From positions 1-64,000 of the forward strand of contig CAWUHX010000364.1 of the NCBI GenBank assembly GCA_963922205.1: a DNA stretch of 64,000 nt, written 5' to 3'. Positions 57,584 to 64,000 of the stretch are shown in pieces. Position 1 is the first letter of the stretch; each line of letters starts with the position of its first letter. Source of the stretch: Romanomermis culicivorax (lineage: Eukaryota; Nematoda; Enoplea; Mermithida; Mermithidae). A model generated the notes under the pieces. That model had not been told where the DNA came from. It did not search any database and saw only the letters and a program-made list of their open reading frames with translations. A program made the position numbers and the translations under genes.

Positions 57584-60500
57584 ATGAGTATTGTGATTCT
57601 CGATACGATTTTCATTTTTTGGTTCGTGAATATTCGCCACTATTCGATCGCCGAATGTGGTCTCAAGATGCGAGAATTTTTAACCTGTGAACTTCAACTC
57701 TACGAAAAACTAACGAAAGATAAGGGGAAACTGAATTTTTTCAGTAATGCGACGGACTGCTTTTCGAAGTAATCACTGTCTTTGGGATAAATTGACAGTA
57801 CTATGTGGCCTAGAAAGTTTAAATAATGGCGCGTAATTCCAAAAAAATCACCATATTTTCGAAACTAGGGTTGCTTGAGAATGACTAAAATCTTGTTGCA
57901 AAATCATTTTGCGGGAAGTTTCGTGCAGATCCTACTTAACAAATATTTTCGAAAATGCACATCGAAACGCATAGAGAGTGGATTACGGTACATCACTTTT
58001 TCCAACTTTTAAATTTCACAGGTACAGTATTGTTGAAAAATTTGTTAAACTTTTCGGCTTCACACTGTTAGAGAAAGTTACTGTATATTTGACAAGATGA
58101 AAATAACCCTAAAACTTAGCGATGTTGGTCTATTCCTGTGAGCGATTTCCAAGTGAGAAATTCTCAATTGAGCGATTCCCATGTGAGCGATTCCCCATTG
58201 AGCAAATTCCCAAATGAGCGAATTCCTAATTGAGCGATTCCCATGTGAGCGATTGCCCATCAAGCGAATTCCCAAGTGAACGAATTCCCGCGATTCCCAC
58301 CTGAGCGATTCCCGATTGAGCGAATTCCCTAATGAGCGAATTCTCAATTGAGTGATTCCAAACGAGCAATAGAGAATGCAATAACATTTTTTTCACGTTT
58401 TCCCTCTTTACCTTATATTTTTCTTTGTAAATATTTCTTTTTTATTTCGTTCTGTATCTTGCAATCGTGTTTTCTTTTATGTATGCTTTTGCATTTTTAT
58501 CTTTTGTCTTTGTTTTCTTTCATTTTATTTTTTTTGTCATCCACTTTTTTCTTTTTTGCTCATGAAACAATACATTACAAGTTGTCATTTTTAATAAGCA
58601 TTACCTCCCATGTAATTTTCATACAATTTGGCACGCTCTATTTCCTATTTAATTTTATCTTTTATGATTTTTTCTTCATTCTTGTCTACTTTTCATCTTA
58701 ATTTTTTGCTATTACTTCTTTATCTTTATATTTTCCTACTCCCCCGATTCTTTTTTTGTTCTTTCTTTCTTGCTATTTTCTCTATCTTGGTTTTTCTTTC
58801 TTGTCACTTTTTTCATGTTTTTTCTTTTTCTAATCCTTTTCCACATATTTTCACATAATCTTAATGTGCCCATTTTTGTTGATGTTTCCTTTCTGTTGAT
58901 GTTTTCTTTCTTTCTGCATTCTTTTGTTTATATTTTTTATGAAGATTTTCACATTTTTCTTTTTTTCACAATTTTCACAACGATGAAAGAGTCAAGCATG
59001 CAGAAATGTTCGAGAATTATAACGAAGACTACGGTTATCTAAAACGACAACTTGTAATGTGTTGTGTCATGAGCAAACAAAGAAAAACTTAGATGACAAA
59101 AAATAATAATATTAAAGAAAGCGCAGACAAAATATGAAAACGTAAAAACATGTATAAACGAAAATATGAGCAATGCACACAGAAAACGAAAGAAAAAAGA
59201 AATACGTACAAAGAAAAATATAAGGTAAAGAACGAAAATTTGAAGAAAGTGTTATTACATTCTCGATCGCTCGTTTGGAATCGCCCAATTGGGAATCGCT
59301 CACTTGGGAATTCACTCGCTTGAGAATCGGTCACTTGGGAATCGCTCACATGAGAATACCCCTTGAACTTCGCTAAATCGTTCCGGATTTAAGCCCATGT
59401 TTCACTTTCCCACTCCTACTCCCCTGACTACTTTTTTAATTTGAGCAGCGGAATGAAAGTATGTTCCCAATTTACTGTAGATTTTGGAATAGGCATCAAA
59501 TTTCTGGTGTAGCAGTCATTAAACTGCAATACACAGTCATACAAGCCATGACGATCATGTAGAAAGTAAGTCGAAAATTTTCATGGTTTAATTATGCACA
59601 AATAGTCCGCAAATATGATTTGAGTAAACTCGATGGTCTTATATGGCTGCTTTTTATAATTGTTTTCAATGGCTTAAATGTACTTATAAAGTACCAAATT
59701 AGCGTTAGAGAGTGGGTATAGTCTAGACTACAGTAAGACTTCTTGTTTCCACTGATCTCATGTTTGGCAGAAAACCAATTTCAGGAATAAATGCGGCGTG
59801 GATAACACCGTTGTGTTCATCCCGGACAACAGTGACCAGAGCTCTTTTAGTAAATCATTCGTCACACAATTCAAAGCTACGTTTGGAAAAAATTTCGATC
59901 ATTCAAAAAGAATTTCGACGTGCTTAAAAAATTACGTTGGTCGATTATCGGCCTTCGTCGAAGATTGTATGAAAAACAGTTTGAAAGACGACCATTTCGG
60001 CCAGCTATCCATCAAAATGGAATTCGCACCGCTCTTGATGGATTATGTGTAAGAGTCAGATTTTTATGAGCAGTGAAAATGTGAGAATTTAGTTGTTGTC
60101 GAAAACTTTTTTGATAAGTTCTACAATAACGTGATCAGTATTGATTTGTTTCTACTTTGTAGTTATATACGAGAGGTATACCCGAATTATTATTTCGATC
60201 TGATTTTCAAGCGATCGGTGTGCGGAAACGATATAACGAGCGTCAACGTAAAGTGGAATAAATTAAAGATTTTTTGAAACCCCTGAGATGGTTTACTTGA
60301 AAATTTTTACTTCTCCAGATCAGCGATCGATTGCTTGGCCGATCTTTTCGATAAAATCGATAATTCTTGCCAAAATATGTTCGACGAATTAGTAGAACAA
60401 GAGGCACTGAAATCTGCATACTGTAGTCATAACTGCATGCATAAGTAAGTTTGTATGTCAAGTACATTGCAGTCTATTGATTTTGACATAGTAGGTGTAG

Positions 60501-61277
60501 CAAAGACGAAGCAAAAGTGTCAAGTAGTTGAGCGGATGTTTGTGCCAATCAAGGCAGACTCCTGCAAGTAACTCATAAGTAAAAATTAGCAATGAGTAAT
60601 TCAAATAGTAATGATATCAGTTTAGGTGTGTAAAGATTGCAGAATTTTTTATGCTAAAATAGTCAAGAGTCAGTAGTTGAATGGTTTGCAGATCTAAAAA
60701 ACTACAAAAGCCTAAAATAAAACTTGCCATCAAGTTCCTTTTTAGAAAACCTGTGAACCTCGTAAATCAAAAAAATCTGTGGACCAAAACCAGCACATTG
60801 ACATAGACAAAATCGACTGTTATATGTCAACCTGAGTGAAATGTCCGCTGACACTGCATGTCTATTATTTGCATGAACGTTTTTTCCCTTCGTGGTCATT
60901 TGAAAAAAGACTATAGATGTGGTGTGTGAACTATTGCATGCAACCATGGGTTGGTTATATAGTATTTTCTTCGAAACTTTGTCAATCAGACTGCTTTTTT
61001 TACATCATTTCTATATCTTGAGTTACTAATTTTCATTCTAAATGGCTAATTATTGAGGTTGGGCGAATATTGCGGTAACATGTCCTCACTCTTGATTTCA
61101 ACGACCTGCGAATGTTGGCGTTACGTGGAAAAATTGTACTACACATTAATTGACCCCGATTTAGAGAATTGCTTGCTCGGCTCGCAACTTTTCGTTCAAT
61201 ATTACAGAGCGTTGATCGCTCATGAAATGAGCAAACGTTTGTGCAGTATGACAACGGAACGATCGAAATGCACTTGA
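57584..61277 (+). CDS. Secreted Cys-rich protein, nematode style, 6 exons
   Basis: Exons 57584-57768, 59785-60048, 60163-60252, 60319-60444 and 61058-61277 give 885 nt and 294 aa with consistent phases (five exons; four introns). The N-terminus MSIVILDTIFIFWFVNI is hydrophobic, a likely signal peptide cleaved before AECGLK. About fifteen Cys follow at spaced positions (ECGLKM, TCEL, DCFS, KCGV, STCLK, EDCMK, VCGN, DCLA, SCQN, YCSHNC, YCGN, TCECW, NCLL, LCSM, KCT). No transmembrane helix follows, so it is probably secreted and disulfide-bonded. The pattern resembles nematode T20D4.11/DUF19-type secreted domains, which is a tentative match. AATAAA lies at 61420. The first intron (2.0 kb) holds a foldback element. 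Confidence 0.75.
58137..59357. mobile_element. Foldback-type element with 15-bp tandem repeats in its arms
   Basis: Left arm: about 16 copies of a roughly 15-bp unit (GAGCGATTCCCAAGT, alternating with GAGCGAATTCCCAAT) at 58139-58375, then TTACCTTATATTTTTCTTTGTA and further sequence to about 58500. The right arm repeats both in inverted order (about 59110-59357), with the tandem units as GGGAATCGCTCACTT. The centre is strongly pyrimidine-rich on the + strand. Long inverted arms that begin in short tandem repeats are the architecture of foldback transposons. The many open frames here come from the T-rich composition. Confidence 0.75.
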
Positions 61278-62510
61278 TTTGTCAATTTTGATATTTGAAT
61301 TTTTTAAAACAAATATTATATGGTCTCGTGTGGAATAGCATATCGTTCTTTGAAATTTCAACGAAGAACTGTCGCGCCCTTATTGATGGATTCCACATTT
61401 TCAAAGAACTTTGGTTCACAATAAACTCGAAGAATATTGAATGTAATTAAAAATATAGAATTCTTGACAGTTATTAGGAACAGTGTTATCAGTTTGCCTG
61501 ATTTGTTAATTTTGGTTGCCTCTTTCCAGATCGAAATTCATGGATTTTTTTACTTTTGCTCAAATTTATCAGAAGCAGCGGATTTCTGGCTGCTTTTTCA
61601 CGTTTTCCATACAGTCGGCGATACTGTCAAACTAATATCGAAGCAGAAAACTTCCAGTTTCTGTAATTATTGTTTCGGTAGATGCTTCCGACTCAAAAAT
61701 ATAGTGGAGAACATCACACATATCTCGATTCTTTCATCAGGGTAATAGTTGATTCCCCTACATATCACGCATCAATAACTAACAGCCACCTCAAACTCAT
61801 ATGTGAGACAACTCCTGAAAATGCGGCTGGATGATAAATGTATAGAATCAATGATAGCAGAACCGATGGTTGCCACTACTGTACGGCTTTTCTATTCATG
61901 TGAAGAATGTGGTTTAAACCCATTATCTTGATTTTTTCTTGCATAAACCGTAGCATCCAATTTTCTGGCCACCGCCTACCTACCCATTGTTAGGTGGCAA
62001 TGGGCTTTGGGCCTGCGATCGTTCTCCCTGCCTGCACCATTGACATGATCATTCTTGAAAGAAAAACGGTGTAATAAAATGCATGTTAGCAAAACAATTT
62101 TCCATTGAATTCTACAAAATTTATGTGGCAGATGATTTCTGTTTTCAATATATCGAAATTTATTCACTACTCCCGGAATGAATAAAATTAAACAAAATGG
62201 TAGTTGTTCCAAAAATCATTGATCCGTTTGATACACAGGGAAGCAAAAATTGATCTAGCATTGTAATGAACTGTATTTGCAACTGACTTTCTGAATATTT
62301 GGCAAGAATGGGATTATTTCCACAACGTTCCAAAACATGAGGGTCACGTTTTTTGCATTATCCCCATTTTTATCAGAAAAACGCCCGGCTCAGAATCTTT
62401 TGAACGTACAAAAAAGCATCTTTACCGTGCTCGAGTCCTAAATTTTCGTGTGCACGTTTCATGCGTCATGTTCAAGGATGCCTGTGTCACATTAACTGAA
62501 ATTGGAGCCA
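61278..62510. other. Intergenic region downstream of secreted protein gene
   Basis: AT-rich, no convincing gene. Two TGTCACATTAA phrases near its right end (62484 and 62511) resemble the reversed LTR terminus; I used the second as the LTR border. Confidence 0.45.
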
Positions 62511-63913
62511 TGTCACATTAAACAGAGGTGGTGATCAGTCACATTGACGGGCAAACCCGTACCATGTCCCATGGGAGACGTGGCCATGACACGGTAGGTG
62601 CCATGCTGTGACCCCGTGGGGTGGCTCCAGTATGTGTTTTCAGTTCGGGAACCCAACCCAGCTGATACTACCACAGGTAAACCTATGGTGTATCTCGGCC
62701 TTGTCCTGGGGTTAATGCTGTAGAATAATGGACAACGCGGCCGGGTCGGGGGTGTCAATCCCTAATCCTCATTCTACGGAATGGGGGACGGTGCCATTCG
62801 GAGAATGGCTTACTGTAGGGGACCCGATTGTTAACCTAAATCCCCTTTATTGGCCCTGACCTTAAGGGTCTGAGGGCTTTCTTAACTGAGGGTCCTTCCG
62901 AGGGAAAACTAGCTTAGGGGAGACTCCCACAAATATACCCTCAATAACAATAACCCCTGAGAAGACTCACGACACTTCTTCTCAAATTACTCGGCGCTGG
63001 GCGACGGGTTCGGGGTCAAACGCGGGGTCCTACGGACGGCGATGTGGGAACGAACTCCGAGCGATTCGGCGTGGGGATTCGGCGGCTGCTAAACGGCAGG
63101 CGGCGACAACTAACGTTTCCTCGGCGAGGGGCGACGGGTCTCTACACTAACGGCGACGGGGACGGGTTCCTACGGTCGGGTTACTGTAGGCGATGTGTGT
63201 AAGTGTAGGTCGGGGCGAAAATATGGTAATTTATTCGACGTACGGCAAGGCGCAGTTGACAACAATAAAAATATAATAAAATATATCGACGGCGGACGCG
63301 ACGTGAAGCTAAACGACAAAAAACCAGTTAGGCTCAAAGAGAGTGCCAAGAACACACAAAACATGCCCTTTTAAAGGGCTCCATAGACTACAGTATGCCT
63401 TGGGCGGAGTTAACACTCCCCCAAGCTAACTTCTGCAGCGGAAATCGTTGCAGAAGATGCCTATGATCACATAGACATTTTCAGTTCACAACGTTAAGCA
63501 TTGGGGTGAGTTTTCACTCTCCATGCTTAACATAGGAACGTCACTAGTGAGAATTTCAACTAGTCGTTTCACGTTGTGAACCGTCGCTAGTTATTACTGA
63601 TAAGAAGTGCACGTTGTGCTCTAATTACAGCGATGAGCTCGGAGAGCTTATCTTTAACGGAAATTCTTGACTAGCGGGCACATACCGTAGTCTACGTGTG
63701 CGATTGAAAAATAATAAATCGAAACGGAAATAAATGTGCGCAAAAGCAACAGAAATAAACATAAAAAGTACACACATAAATTGCATGTAAAAAGTATAAA
63801 AACGAAACGCAAAATTGATGTAAATTACTGTAACGCAAAACATAACGAAAAACATAATGAAAAATTGTGATGTGAATCACGTGACGTTCGACGAAATTTG
63901 TCGGCACGTGACA
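62511..63913 (-). repeat. 3' LTR of a second, related retroelement
   Basis: On the - strand it starts TGTCACGTGCCG (63913) and ends TTTAATGTGACA (62511), matching the termini of the 1458-bp LTR. Shared internal text includes GCAGAAGATGCCTATG, GGGCGGAGTT and a hairpin GCCCTTT-TAAAGGGC at the place of the hairpin in the first LTR. Overall similarity is moderate, so it is a sister family, not a duplicate of the same insertion. The left border is the less certain one. Confidence 0.75.
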
Positions 63914-64000
63914 CGGCGGTCCTTCGAAAAAGGGCGTCCTCGTCCTTGTGCCGGCTGCGACGGTCAAACGTTCAGGTGAGGGCGGCGGCGAGCGGTTGCT
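63914..64000 (-). mobile_element. Start of second retroelement body, running off the window
   Basis: CGGCGGTCCTTCGAAAAAGG and the following bases are the same as the LTR-proximal internal sequence of the first element (32895-32935). The body of this element therefore lies beyond 64000 on the - strand. Confidence 0.75.

Noticed and set aside
58137-58375. CRISPR-like short repeats
   Set aside because: Units are contiguous 15-bp tandem repeats without unique spacers, in a eukaryotic genome.
58348-59042. Phe/Leu/Ser-rich, apparently multi-membrane-span frames
   Set aside because: Caused by the T-rich centre of the foldback element.
61437-61745. 102-codon frame after the secreted protein gene
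   Set aside because: No signal, domain or splice support; may be chance in AT-rich DNA.
1-64000. tRNA and rRNA genes
   Set aside because: None recognised by eye; a covariance-model scan would be needed to exclude them.

Overview
The window looks like nuclear DNA of a nematode. Evidence: AT-rich intergenic DNA; multi-exon genes whose introns end in TTTCAG-type acceptors; interstitial arrays of the nematode telomere hexamer TTAGGC; a RAB-7-like Rab, a TTBK/casein-kinase-1-type kinase and a secreted Cys-rich protein of nematode style. Species is not determined. All five host genes I can support lie on the + strand.

Layout. 1-2881: several small TIR elements (MITEs), including a 239-bp one with perfect 30-bp TIRs and a 9-bp target duplication. 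2882-6580: four-exon rab-7 gene. 6581-11035: MITEs, a TIR element and minisatellites. 11036-18064: eight-exon BTB-BACK gene with a large repetitive TIR element in its last intron. 18516-34768: a 16.25-kb LTR retroelement of the Ty3/gypsy class flanked by a GTTT target duplication. 35674-50323: eleven-exon gene for a Ser/Thr-rich protein of unknown function; its introns hold a nested stack of MITEs in a TTAGGC array, a 98-bp satellite and a 1.64-kb TIR element. 52230-55321: four-exon TTBK/CK1-like kinase gene. 57584-61277: six-exon gene for a secreted Cys-rich protein whose first intron holds a foldback element. 62511-64000: LTR and start of the body of a second, related, oppositely oriented retroelement that runs off the window.

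The most unusual object is the retroelement at 18516-34768. Its coding order is gag - membrane glycoprotein - retropepsin - single in-frame UAG - second retropepsin - RT - RNase H - integrase. The envelope-like protein sits between gag and pol, not after pol, and there are two protease domains. The gag 3' part switches reading frame at a 35-nt intron-like stretch and ends at a TGA directly followed by a splice-acceptor-like sequence, which suggests spliced expression of the glycoprotein. The 3.7-kb leader carries a 65-bp tandem array built on TGACGTCnGCAA and a long poly(A) tract. The 3' end of the element was inverted in place (about 1.4 kb), with breakpoints in the integrase gene and in a hairpin of the 3' LTR. 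The LTRs differ at only a handful of positions, so the insertion is young, yet two TGA codons interrupt pol in this copy.

Exon boundaries were placed by reading splice sites and checking phase by hand. The coding sums are multiples of three for rab-7 (212 aa), BTB-BACK (621 aa), Ser/Thr-rich gene (about 967 aa), kinase (395 aa) and secreted protein (294 aa). No database search was possible.
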